DNA from: Acinetobacter rudis
GTDB taxonomy: Bacteria; Pseudomonadota; Gammaproteobacteria; Pseudomonadales; Moraxellaceae
Reading direction: 5' to 3'
Assembly (NCBI RefSeq): GCF_000829675.1
Contig: NZ_BBRX01000044.1
Coordinates: 1 to 33,471 of the forward strand
DNA: 33,471 bases
Shown here: positions 7,067 through 14,592 of the stretch, piece after piece
Layout of the letters: each line of letters begins with the position of its first letter
Position numbering within the stretch: position 1 is the first letter of the stretch
Made by a program: the position numbers and the translations under genes
Notes under the pieces: generated by a model
Databases searched by the model: none
Told to the model about the DNA's origin: nothing
What the model saw: only the letters and a program-made list of their open reading frames with translations

Positions 7067-8815
7067 TTAATCAGTTAAATAACTTTCATCCATTTCTATA
7101 TGTGGTGTTAATCTTGATGTTTTAATAACTATTTGTCCAACTTCTTTCACAGAGCTTTCTATTCGGTCTAAGGCAGCATTAACTCTTAAACATTGGTTAG
7201 CATTGAAATAAAATCTATTATCATCAACCCATGTCCTTGTTTTGTGATAATTTTCTAAAGTTGCAGCATCTAATTGAGTAATATTACTTTCTATTAATCT
7301 CTTACTCATTAATGGCCGAAGTTTAGGTACTATATCTATAGTTTTATCTTCAGAATAAATAATCGCTAGACGCTTATGCTCCTGTGACGAATAAACATAT
7401 CGTACTCCTGAATTATATCGAGATCCTCTTGAAGGAGTACATCTCACGTTAGCTTCTCCATCTAATATTATCCCTATTCCAAAGCAATAACCTTTAGGAT
7501 CGATTATTACAGTACCATCAATACCACTGACTTGTTTTAACAGCTCTGGAGTCATCAATGTTGGAAAAATTGGTGTGCCAAGTGTAGAAAGTCTATTAAC
7601 TTCGTCATTGGCATCTTCAGCTATGACCAACATACTTCCATGATTAAAAGTAGTTAAACTGTGAATTAAATTTAAGATATTTTTTTGCTCTTCTTCCGTA
7701 GTATAAGGATAAAGCCTTCTTAAATTTGAAAGAATTAGTTCATCTTTAATTGGTGTAGTAGGGAGTTTTGGTTCATTATATTTACTTTGCAAAAGTACTT
7801 TATCACCACATGTTATCTGCCAATAATAGTGATCTAAAAAGTTAATTATAAAAATTTTCTGATCAGAAAAATCATAATCGTTATATAACTGACCCAATCC
7901 ATAAATATTTTCATTATCAATAATTAAGGATAAATCATTTGAAGACATTTCTAATACTTTTCTAACCCATCTAGAATTTTGGATAGAAATTGGTTCTTTG
8001 AACTCAATTAAGAATATAATAGAGAGATGTTCTGGATCGGCTAAAATTACTTTACCTATACTATGTACCCCTTCATAGAATAAAGATGATATTAAGTTAA
8101 AAGTTTCAAAAAGATTTACATAAGGATAATTTTTCTCAATTGCCAAACCGGGTGTATACATAAAATTGTATGCGGCATTTTTAGTTAGTTCTTTTCTATT
8201 TAATTCCCAATAGCCTCTACCAGGATTTTTAGAGTTTAAGTAATTAGTTGCTTTGTTTAAAATTTGACTAATTGTAGCTTCTATAAAATTAAGATGTCTA
8301 AGAAATAAATCATCATTTTTAAATCTTCGAGTATTTAGTAAAGGATATTTGCTTAATATCTTCTGAGAAATTTGGATAACTGGGACTACATAGTATCCTT
8401 CAACTAGGGTACTCAACCCCACAAAAGATTTAACATCATTTGACTGGTCATAAATAGTCAATAACTTTTTGACAGTGCTACTTATTGCTTCTCTATGTAT
8501 TCTCTCAGGCTTTTCTCTCATCGATTCTTCATCATTCGAGTAGAAGATATTTTTTAGTGGATGATTATCAGTTTCTGATTGTAATATTATTGAAAAGTTA
8601 TCAAAAAGTGATAATACCCATTTCCCATCTTCTGGCTCTATGCAGATAGGAAAATGATTGTTCGAAAGTACAGATGATCTTATACCAACTAAAAATGTTT
8701 CTGGTTCTACGTCATCTATACCAATTGAGTTCAATATTGATTTTGTTTCATATCTTAGAGAAAAATTAAAGTGTTCCTGATAACCCCACATAAAGTATGT
8801 AATAGTTTTTTTCAT
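7067..8815 (-). CDS. DAC (DisA_N)-like domain protein with altered catalytic motifs
   Basis: A 582-residue soluble protein. Residues 390-500 follow the diadenylate-cyclase fold: GSMLVI (393-398), LMTPELLKQVSGIDGT (420-435) in place of the DGA motif region, a GSRYNS stretch (464-469) in place of GTRHR, then LAIIYSEDKTIDIV (483-496). The metal-binding Asp of DGA (D433) and the first Arg are kept, but the His and second Arg are replaced by Tyr and Asn, so c-di-AMP synthesis is doubtful; a nucleotide-binding sensor (as proposed for DACNV-type families) or a cyclase with another product is possible. The N-terminal 380 residues are unrecognised, with some sensor-like alternating strands. The start has AAAGGG about 9 nt upstream, overlapping the end of greB, from which it is separated by 12 bp. 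It is the last gene of the gmtY-gmtZ-gmtX-greB transcript. Confidence 0.65.
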   Translation of the reverse strand: MKKTITYFMWGYQEHFNFSLRYETKSILNSIGIDDVEPETFLVGIRSSVLSNNHFPICIEPEDGKWVLSLFDNFSIILQSETDNHPLKNIFYSNDEESMREKPERIHREAISSTVKKLLTIYDQSNDVKSFVGLSTLVEGYYVVPVIQISQKILSKYPLLNTRRFKNDDLFLRHLNFIEATISQILNKATNYLNSKNPGRGYWELNRKELTKNAAYNFMYTPGLAIEKNYPYVNLFETFNLISSLFYEGVHSIGKVILADPEHLSIIFLIEFKEPISIQNSRWVRKVLEMSSNDLSLIIDNENIYGLGQLYNDYDFSDQKIFIINFLDHYYWQITCGDKVLLQSKYNEPKLPTTPIKDELILSNLRRLYPYTTEEEQKNILNLIHSLTTFNHGSMLVIAEDANDEVNRLSTLGTPIFPTLMTPELLKQVSGIDGTVIIDPKGYCFGIGIILDGEANVRCTPSRGSRYNSGVRYVYSSQEHKRLAIIYSEDKTIDIVPKLRPLMSKRLIESNITQLDAATLENYHKTRTWVDDNRFYFNANQCLRVNAALDRIESSVKEVGQIVIKTSRLTPHIEMDESYLTD

Positions 8816-8827
8816 TTAATGACCCTT

Positions 8828-9310
8828 TTAAATCTTTGACGAGTTATAACTAATATTATTTATAAACCATACTCTATTTCCATTAGGAGTTTGGACTTTT
8901 ACTTCATCATCTACAGATTTACCTAGACAAGCTTTTGCTATAGGTGATTGGAGCGAAATATAGTCTTTACGGCCATAAATTTCTTCATCACCTACAATTC
9001 GAAATTTAATAATTTCACCATCATCATTTTCTAATTCAACCCATGCTCCGAAATAAGCCTTCCCATCTTGTTCTGGACTATATTCAACTTTATAAGCGAC
9101 TTCGAAAAGTTTAGTTAAGTACCTAATCCTACGATCAATTTCACGCAATTTTCTTTTATTATAGATGTAATCAGCGTTTTCCGATCTATCGCCGAGACTA
9201 GCTGCCCATGAAACAATCTTCGTAATTTCAGGGCGGTCTTTTCGAACTAAATCATTTAACTCATCTTGTAAGCGTTGATAACCTTCAGCTGTTAATAATT
9301 TACGATTCAA
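8828..9310 (-). CDS. greB: Element-borne transcript cleavage factor GreB
   Basis: A complete 160-residue GreB: N-terminal coiled coil with the GDRSENAD acidic tip (residues 40-47) that stimulates RNA cleavage in backtracked RNA polymerase, then the FKBP-like domain (FGAWVELEND, FRIVGDEEIYGRKDYIS). The TTG start overlaps the gmtX stop as TTGA, and GGAGTAT upstream is the same ribosome-site string as in the host gene. Against the split host GreB it has one change in the first 47 residues and about 20 in the next 109, plus a slightly longer C-terminus. By eye the first 141 bases differ at 18 positions, almost all silent, so it is a diverged copy under purifying selection, not a recent duplication. 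It should restore the function lost by the insertion and is now driven from the gmt operon. Confidence 0.95.
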   Translation of the reverse strand: MNRKLLTAEGYQRLQDELNDLVRKDRPEITKIVSWAASLGDRSENADYIYNKRKLREIDRRIRYLTKLFEVAYKVEYSPEQDGKAYFGAWVELENDDGEIIKFRIVGDEEIYGRKDYISLQSPIAKACLGKSVDDEVKVQTPNGNRVWFINNISYNSSKI

Positions 9311-9915
9311 GACAAATACTCCAAAGCTTTACGTAAGGCATCTAATGTTGAAACTTTAAAAACAGGCTTATTAGACTCATCTACAAGTTCACCAAAATGA
9401 GTTGGTTTAAGATTCCATTTTTCTTGGAAATCTGTAGACAATAAATACTGTAATGATCTTACTTCTTGATCAGAAAGCTTAAAAGATTCAGTAGGTATCA
9501 TATTCTTATGATCATAAATATTAATCCTTTGTTTTGGGGGAATGATTTCACGGATCATTTGTTGAGCTTCTTTTAACTCAGATGCCATAATTCGTACAAG
9601 CAATTGATGTTTGGGGTTTTGAATTTCTTCAATCCATGCATTATCTGTTGGAGATGGTTTTGTTAATTTATTCGTCTGCGATGAATCTGCAAAACATTGA
9701 ATCAGTGCTCTATACTTTTCACCTGTCTTATTTCTGATGCTTTGCGCTTTAGGAACACCTCGATTAAATCCCAAATTAGAAATCGTACTGACAGAAAAAT
9801 CTTGAATTCCACGTTCCTGTTGCTCAATACATACTTCATAGATTGCATCGAGTGACTGTTGGATTTTAAGTGATGATCCATGTTTTAACTTATGTAATAA
9901 TTCTTCAGGATTCAT
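9307..9915 (-). CDS. gmtX: Gamma-mobile-trio protein GmtX
   Basis: A 202-residue soluble protein. ATG at 9915 is preferred because GAGGC lies 6 nt before it; the in-frame TTG at 9927 lacks a site. It overlaps gmtZ by 11 nt and greB by 4 nt (TTGA). The sequence is mixed helix with no enzymatic motif: an N-terminal NPEELLHKLKHGSS helix, a stretch near 50-80 (ISNLGFNRGVPKAQSIRNK) that resembles a helix-turn-helix or DNA-contacting segment, and a DALRKALEYL C-terminus. The identity rests on its size and its position as third gene after gmtY and gmtZ. Its molecular role is not evident from the sequence. Confidence 0.75.
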   Translation of the reverse strand: MNPEELLHKLKHGSSLKIQQSLDAIYEVCIEQQERGIQDFSVSTISNLGFNRGVPKAQSIRNKTGEKYRALIQCFADSSQTNKLTKPSPTDNAWIEEIQNPKHQLLVRIMASELKEAQQMIREIIPPKQRINIYDHKNMIPTESFKLSDQEVRSLQYLLSTDFQEKWNLKPTHFGELVDESNKPVFKVSTLDALRKALEYLS

Positions 9916-12673
9916 TGCTAGCCTCAATCAAAGTTGGTGAGTTATTTAGAATGAGTTCAATTTCAGATTTAGAAATTTTTTCTGCTTCTGATAGTTCGAT
10001 TAATTTGATTTTACCATCTATAACACTTTGAACTTTATCCCATGATTTGAGTCGGCTCATTAATAGTTTAAAAATTTGATTGCCTGCAAATAGTTGTTGC
10101 TCTTTTGATAGCGTGAACAGTGCAGGCATAATTTCATTAAACATCGCCATTTTATCAATAAGTTGAGTTCTAGGGTAAATCGCTTGATCTGCATTGCATG
10201 ATTTATAAATGACTGCATTTTCACAGATTTCTTGTAATTGCTGAAAGTGACTGACTTCTTCCATTTCAAGTACTAATTCTGCATTTGGTGCTGTGATCAA
10301 GAATAAAGCACTTTCATTTTCTAATATTGGGCTGTTATTCATCAGATTGTGGCATTTCGTAATATGGCTATAAGCCGATTGAATGTCACATAAAAGCATA
10401 TCTAATTTTTTGGCTGAAGTTTCATATTCTGATTCGAAATTTCGTAGTTCCGTTTCAAGACTTGATCTTTTTGCAGCACCTTCAAATTTTTGTTGCTTCA
10501 GATTGGCTACATACTCTTCTTTTTCAATATTATCAATGTGTTGGTTAATCTGGTCAACTTTAAGTTGCAATTTGGTGCATATTTCAGATTGATCCTTGGA
10601 TTGGAGTAGTATTTCATTTGTAATTGCTAATAAACCTCCTAGAAAAGCAGGCCCTGTAATGAAATGTCTACAACGTATACAATTCTGACTACCTAAATAA
10701 CCCTGAGGCGTTGGGGTGTAGAACGTGCTACTTTTAATTGATTCTCCACCATCGTCACATCTTGAGGCAGCAAAAGGGCAAATACCATAATCTCTAAAAA
10801 TATAATTCCCTGCAGGAACTTCATTAGATAAAGCTTGAAGTAATTCTAAATTGCTCCCGACCAATTGATTTTTAATATTTTCAATTTTGTTTTGCTCAAT
10901 TGTCCTTTGAATAGATTCAACTTCCGATTTTAGAGCTATTTTTTCACCTTCCTCCAATCGTGTTCGAATATCGTGATTGGAAACTTTGCAATAATAGATC
11001 GACATGATCACGGAGCTATGCCCTACGATTTTCATTACAATTTCAATCGGCATACCCATTTCAATGACATAAGCTGTAATAAGGCTAACACGCATACTAT
11101 GAGGGGTATATTTGGACTTATATGCACCTAAAATTGCCCTATTTCCTTCAAGTGTGGCTAAACACAAATTTGAAGGTTGTACATTATAAAGAGCAGCAGC
11201 TAATCTAGGAGTCAAAGCATTCCCGACATTTGCTGGCTCAAAATCATTAAAACGCCTAAAAAGAAAACAATTTAATCCTTTTGCTTTTCTTTGTACCTCA
11301 TTTAAATTAGTTCTTTGGCAATCAATCCAAGCAGTAGGGTAAGTAATAGGATTATATTTTTGTTGCCATTTTCTCAGCCGAATTAGCCAATACGCTAAAT
11401 CTTCAGGTATCCAAGGAATTATGTAGCCTTGACCATTATTATTTGTTTTGTTGGTAGTGGTAAATATACCAGTTTGTCCATCAGGCATTCTTTTAACAAA
11501 TGATTGTTCTTTGGTCAATTTTGAAAGTGGAGAATTATTTTTTTCCCATATTACTTTCCCTTGCGGATCTAAATTAGCAATATATTCATCTGCTTCACCA
11601 GAATCGTTATAGGCAATTTGACGACCACGTAATGGAACTTTAGTGAGTGCATAAGTATGAATCCAATCGGTAGGACACCATAGATATGCTTGATTATCGA
11701 CAAAACGGTAAACACAATCTATATCATCTAAATCCAATTGATCAAAGCTGACTTTTACCCAATCGGCATCAAACTTATGGAGATGCTCTAAATCCTTGAA
11801 GCATTTTGCACTTGAAGGAATAATCCATTCTTGGGTCTTTTTTACAAAATGATATTGTAAGCATGGCTTTGTCGTTTCAGAACGAATTGAACTAGATGAT
11901 ATATTCTGTTGATTGAGTAAAAGGGAAAATGGATTGCGAGCATTGTCAACACGTACAATCTCACCAGTTTCATCATCTTCAATCGTTAAATCATTATCAA
12001 TGATGTAATCTAAGAATTCATTCACATAGACAACGAGTTTTCGCCTCATTGGTTCAGACTCTATATTTTCAAGTAAATCTCGAAAGGGTTTTATATCGAA
12101 TTTTTCTTGTATGAGAAAAGCGTGTGGTGTTTTGCTTTTATCAAATTGTTCAATATAAAGACGAACGAAACGACACAGCTGAGTTTCTTTAGTACCCCCA
12201 CCACGAGCTGTAGTCATGAACTCTTTAATCTTAATTGCCCAAGTGACATAGTCTGGTGAAATAAAATCAGGTTTAAATGGTTCTGTTTTTCCCAAAAATT
12301 TATACCAGTTCTCCCATTCGTTCCCATATACACCTTGAGGATCAAGTGGAAGAGACAAATCATTTTGTTTATTTATGAACCTTTTGTATTCAGCCATTGT
12401 TTTTAAACTTTGGGATATAACAAGTTCTTTTAAATCAGCATAAGAAAGGAATTCAGGTATATCAAAAAAATCTATATAACTGCTCCATTCTTCATAAATT
12501 CTTTCTGGATGAGCAGGTAGCCCATACTCCCTATAATTTTGTTTATATGATACAGAGTTGGTAATGCCAACATTTTTACAAAATTGTTTTAAAGAATCTA
12601 AATCTGGAAAAGTTGAAAATTCTTTATTAAATCGTTTACTTTCAATCTGCCTGATCATTTGAGGTTTGATCAT
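9905..12673 (-). CDS. gmtZ: Gamma-mobile-trio integrase GmtZ
   Basis: A 922-residue protein. Its central part is tyrosine-recombinase-like: an arginine box in KVPLRGRQI (about R349), HSMR (H525, R528), VGHSS (H552) and a candidate nucleophile at Y560 or Y561 in MSIYYCKVS. It is longer than ordinary integrases: about 300 residues precede the catalytic domain and a C-terminal extension carries a cysteine cluster (C632, C639, C665-x2-C668, H670), probably a zinc site, followed by a coiled coil (about 690-760). Its ATG overlaps the gmtY stop as ATGA, implying coupled translation. With GmtY it would catalyse excision or transposition of the element; the division of labour is inferred only. Confidence 0.85.
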   Translation of the reverse strand: MIKPQMIRQIESKRFNKEFSTFPDLDSLKQFCKNVGITNSVSYKQNYREYGLPAHPERIYEEWSSYIDFFDIPEFLSYADLKELVISQSLKTMAEYKRFINKQNDLSLPLDPQGVYGNEWENWYKFLGKTEPFKPDFISPDYVTWAIKIKEFMTTARGGGTKETQLCRFVRLYIEQFDKSKTPHAFLIQEKFDIKPFRDLLENIESEPMRRKLVVYVNEFLDYIIDNDLTIEDDETGEIVRVDNARNPFSLLLNQQNISSSSIRSETTKPCLQYHFVKKTQEWIIPSSAKCFKDLEHLHKFDADWVKVSFDQLDLDDIDCVYRFVDNQAYLWCPTDWIHTYALTKVPLRGRQIAYNDSGEADEYIANLDPQGKVIWEKNNSPLSKLTKEQSFVKRMPDGQTGIFTTTNKTNNNGQGYIIPWIPEDLAYWLIRLRKWQQKYNPITYPTAWIDCQRTNLNEVQRKAKGLNCFLFRRFNDFEPANVGNALTPRLAAALYNVQPSNLCLATLEGNRAILGAYKSKYTPHSMRVSLITAYVIEMGMPIEIVMKIVGHSSVIMSIYYCKVSNHDIRTRLEEGEKIALKSEVESIQRTIEQNKIENIKNQLVGSNLELLQALSNEVPAGNYIFRDYGICPFAASRCDDGGESIKSSTFYTPTPQGYLGSQNCIRCRHFITGPAFLGGLLAITNEILLQSKDQSEICTKLQLKVDQINQHIDNIEKEEYVANLKQQKFEGAAKRSSLETELRNFESEYETSAKKLDMLLCDIQSAYSHITKCHNLMNNSPILENESALFLITAPNAELVLEMEEVSHFQQLQEICENAVIYKSCNADQAIYPRTQLIDKMAMFNEIMPALFTLSKEQQLFAGNQIFKLLMSRLKSWDKVQSVIDGKIKLIELSEAEKISKSEIELILNNSPTLIEASNES

Positions 12674-13980
12674 TTAATTTCTCTCAACTTTTTCTGTACT
12701 TCTTCAAGTGTTGGTTTGATATAAACAAGGCATGAAGTAGGACTCTTATGATGCATTGCTTTTTGAATTTCAATTTGGTCTAGACCAGCTTGACGTGCTC
12801 GAAATCCATAGGCATGTCGATGGCCATGTTCAGTTGTTCCTAAAACTTTTTTACAAATCAGCCCAATACGTTCTACTGCATTTTTATGCAGTCTTTGAAA
12901 ATTTTTAATAGTTTCAGGCTCACCTAATGTATTGGTGAAAGCAAAAGGATGAGGGTTACTTTTTAAAGGCTCTACTCTTTGAAATTTTAAATAGTTTGCC
13001 CAAATTACTAAAAACTCTTTAGCCTTTTCTGGTGGATTAAACATTACCTCAAAATAGCCTTGTTTTGAGCTAAGTAAAGGCGTTTTCCAACCTGCATAAA
13101 GTCTTTCAGTCAACAAATAGTTATTTCTTGGCTTGAACGAAGTTTTAGATAAAAGAAACTCACGTCTGTTTTTGAATTGAGGATCAGGAGAAGCTCCTAA
13201 CTCAGGGTGATAGACTCGAACCAAAGCCTCTTTAGGTCTATTCGGATTCAATGTGATGTCTGATGTAAAAATATGAAAAATTTCACTTTTTCTAAGTCCA
13301 CCATAATTCATTAATATGGTTATAGCTTGCGACCTATAGTCATATTTTCCATTTTTTTCAAATCCAAGATATATAAGCCTTTCAATTTGATCTTCGGGAA
13401 AGCGTACTGCATATTCAAAATCAATAAGTTCTTCTCTAAAAGATCCAACTAAACGAACTTGCTGCTGAGATATGCCTTTTTTTGTTAGGTGGTTTAAAAA
13501 TACATTAGACTGTTTATGATAATAGGCACACCAATTTAGACGCTCTTCATAACCAGTGGCTTTACGAAAAGGATTTACTCGTACCGTAGCATACTCATCC
13601 TGTAGCATTAAAAAATCAGTGTAGTGCGTTATATGGAACAGTAAATTATTCGTATCTCGGACAGACCGTGATCTCCAATATAGTTCAAGAGAATCAGTGT
13701 TATTAGAGAGATTTATAGTGCCTGTAATTAAAGCCTCTGTGAAAGCTTTTAAAACTTTAGTTGCACTGTCAATATTTGGAACTGCATTGATATATTTTAG
13801 TAAAAGTTGTAACGCATAGCATGAGCGCTCTTTCCAAGATTCACTTTTTGAATTAAACCAAGCAAGATATCTAAGATGAGAAATAATAATCCCCTTCTCA
13901 GTCAAGATACAGGGTAAGACTAGAGTACTCTGAGAAGTACAATCTTTGTAATTTACATAAATTTTCTTAACATAAGCCAT
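12670..13980 (-). CDS. gmtY: Gamma-mobile-trio tyrosine recombinase GmtY
   Basis: A 436-residue site-specific recombinase. Catalytic residues are visible: R230 in YGGLRKSEIFHI, H385-x2-R388 in HGHRHAYGFR, H410/H411 in MHHKSP, and Y420 in SCLVYIKP. The first 200 residues would be the core-binding domain. It is the first gene of a minus-strand operon whose promoter lies in the 108 bp between this gene and the right end of the element. There is no convincing ribosome-binding site; instead a 16-bp palindrome covers the start codon, suggesting control at that point. No truncation or frameshift is seen, so the recombination module looks active. Confidence 0.9.
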   Translation of the reverse strand: MAYVKKIYVNYKDCTSQSTLVLPCILTEKGIIISHLRYLAWFNSKSESWKERSCYALQLLLKYINAVPNIDSATKVLKAFTEALITGTINLSNNTDSLELYWRSRSVRDTNNLLFHITHYTDFLMLQDEYATVRVNPFRKATGYEERLNWCAYYHKQSNVFLNHLTKKGISQQQVRLVGSFREELIDFEYAVRFPEDQIERLIYLGFEKNGKYDYRSQAITILMNYGGLRKSEIFHIFTSDITLNPNRPKEALVRVYHPELGASPDPQFKNRREFLLSKTSFKPRNNYLLTERLYAGWKTPLLSSKQGYFEVMFNPPEKAKEFLVIWANYLKFQRVEPLKSNPHPFAFTNTLGEPETIKNFQRLHKNAVERIGLICKKVLGTTEHGHRHAYGFRARQAGLDQIEIQKAMHHKSPTSCLVYIKPTLEEVQKKLREIK

Positions 13981-13995
13981 ATACTATTTAGTATA
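13980..13995. promoter_or_regulatory. Palindrome over gmtY start, candidate operator
   Basis: TATACTATTTAGTATA is a perfect 7-bp inverted repeat with a 2-nt centre; its first base is part of the gmtY ATG. It contains the TACTA/TAGTA half-site found throughout both element ends. A protein bound here would cover the translation start region and lie about 24 bp downstream of the candidate -10 box. Autoregulation by a Gmt protein is an inference. Confidence 0.5.
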
Positions 13996-14067
13996 GAGTA
14001 TGAGGTGTTTAACTATTTAATCTATCAGTATTTGATCTATTGTCAATATTATTTATTAGAAATAGTA
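13982..14067. repeat. Right-end TACTA/TAGTA half-sites
   Basis: TACTA at 13982-13986 and TAGTA at 13989-13993 and 14063-14067. Read inward from the right end, the sequence is about 15 nt, then TTTTT, then ATACTAT; read inward from the left end it is about 16 nt, then TTTTT, then CTGTACTAT. The two ends are thus imperfect subterminal inverted repeats sharing T5 plus TACTAT at matching distance. Confidence 0.5.
14019..14046 (-). promoter_or_regulatory. Candidate promoter of the gmt operon
   Basis: On the minus strand TTGACA (14046-14041) is followed after 16 nt by TAGATT (14024-14019). The -35 is perfect and the -10 fair. It would drive gmtY, gmtZ, gmtX, greB and the DAC-like gene. Confidence 0.5.
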
Positions 14068-14088
14068 TAAAAACATATAGGGTTATAA

Positions 14089-14418
14089 TACATCTATAAC
14101 AAGCGCAAACTCCGTGAAATCGACCGTAGAATTAGATTTCTCACTAAGCTTTTTGAAGTCGCACACAAAGTTGACTATAGTCCTGAACAAGAAGGCAAAG
14201 CTTATTTCGGTGCATGGGTTGAACTTGAAAATGATGAGGGAGAGATTATTACATTTCGTATTGTAGGTGATGAGGAAATCTATGCACGCAAAGACTATAT
14301 CTCACTTAAATCCCCTGTTGCCAAAGCCTGCTTAGGAAGATCTGTAGATGATGAAATTCAAGTACAAACGCCTAAAGGTACTAACATTTGGTATATTTCA
14401 AAAATTAGCTATAAATAG
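14089..14418 (+). pseudogene. greB: greB 3' fragment, orphaned by insertion
   Basis: Codons 48-156 of the host GreB, from TACATC at 14089 to the TAG at 14416-14418. It encodes the second coiled-coil strand (KRKLREIDRRIRFLTKLFE) and the whole FKBP-like C-terminal domain (FGAWVELENDEG, FRIVGDEEIYARKDYIS). An in-frame TAA immediately precedes it in the element, and no start codon with a ribosome site is present, so it is not expected to be translated. The frame is otherwise intact with no decay, which indicates a recent insertion. Confidence 0.93.
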
Positions 14419-14447
14419 CCTTTACTCTTTGAGTCAAATTGCAGTTT

Positions 14448-14475
14448 AAATAAAATGAAATATCTCATTTTATTT
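14448..14475. terminator. AT-rich hairpin downstream of greB
   Basis: AAATAAAATGA (14448-14458) pairs with TCATTTTATTT (14465-14475) around a 6-nt loop, 30 bp after the original greB stop. It was presumably the greB terminator. The stem is long but AT-only apart from one G-C pair, so strength is uncertain. Confidence 0.45.
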
Positions 14476-14478
14476 ATA

Positions 14479-14543
14479 TTACAATCGAAAAAAACCATTC
14501 TAAAATAAGATTAATTCTGTAAAACACAATAATTCTCACTTAC
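14479..14543 (+). promoter_or_regulatory. Candidate promoter and Fur-box-like site of the TonB receptor
   Basis: TTACAA (14479-14484), 16 nt, then TAAAAT (14501-14506) is a moderate promoter. About 19 bp downstream, 14525-14543 read on the minus strand gives GTAAGTGAGAATTATTGTG, which agrees with the Fur consensus GATAATGAGAATTATTATC at about 14 of 19 positions, including an 11-base exact core. This suggests iron repression of the receptor gene. Confidence 0.45.
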
Positions 14544-14592
14544 AATTCAATCGATTTCATACTAGTTCCCATACGAGCCTACTGGAAATACG

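Larger units (their letters stand above)
1864..14088. mobile_element. GMT-type (Gamma-Mobile-Trio) element inserted in greB
   Basis: The borders follow from joining the two greB fragments: GCTGAT (ends 1863) plus TACATC (starts 14089) restores the uninterrupted greB reading, and the element's own greB copy shows the same unbroken string. The T at 1864 could belong to either side, so the ambiguity is one base and there is no longer target duplication. The roughly 12.2-kb insert carries gmtY, gmtZ and gmtX next to its right end, followed by an intact greB and a DAC-like gene. The plus-strand arm holds a zinc-ribbon gene, an RT-nitrilase and a two-TM protein. GMT islands are known as gammaproteobacterial mobile elements whose cargo is rich in anti-phage and competition genes. 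Assignment rests on the trio's order, coupling and motifs as I recognise them, not on a database search. Confidence 0.88.

Noticed and set aside
10060..10592. Two 69-codon frames within gmtZ
   Set aside because: Both overlap the uninterrupted GmtZ reading, with no start signal or protein-like composition.
1864..14088. CRISPR array or toxin-antitoxin pair in the element
   Set aside because: No regularly spaced repeats, and no small two-gene pair; all coding frames are accounted for by larger genes.
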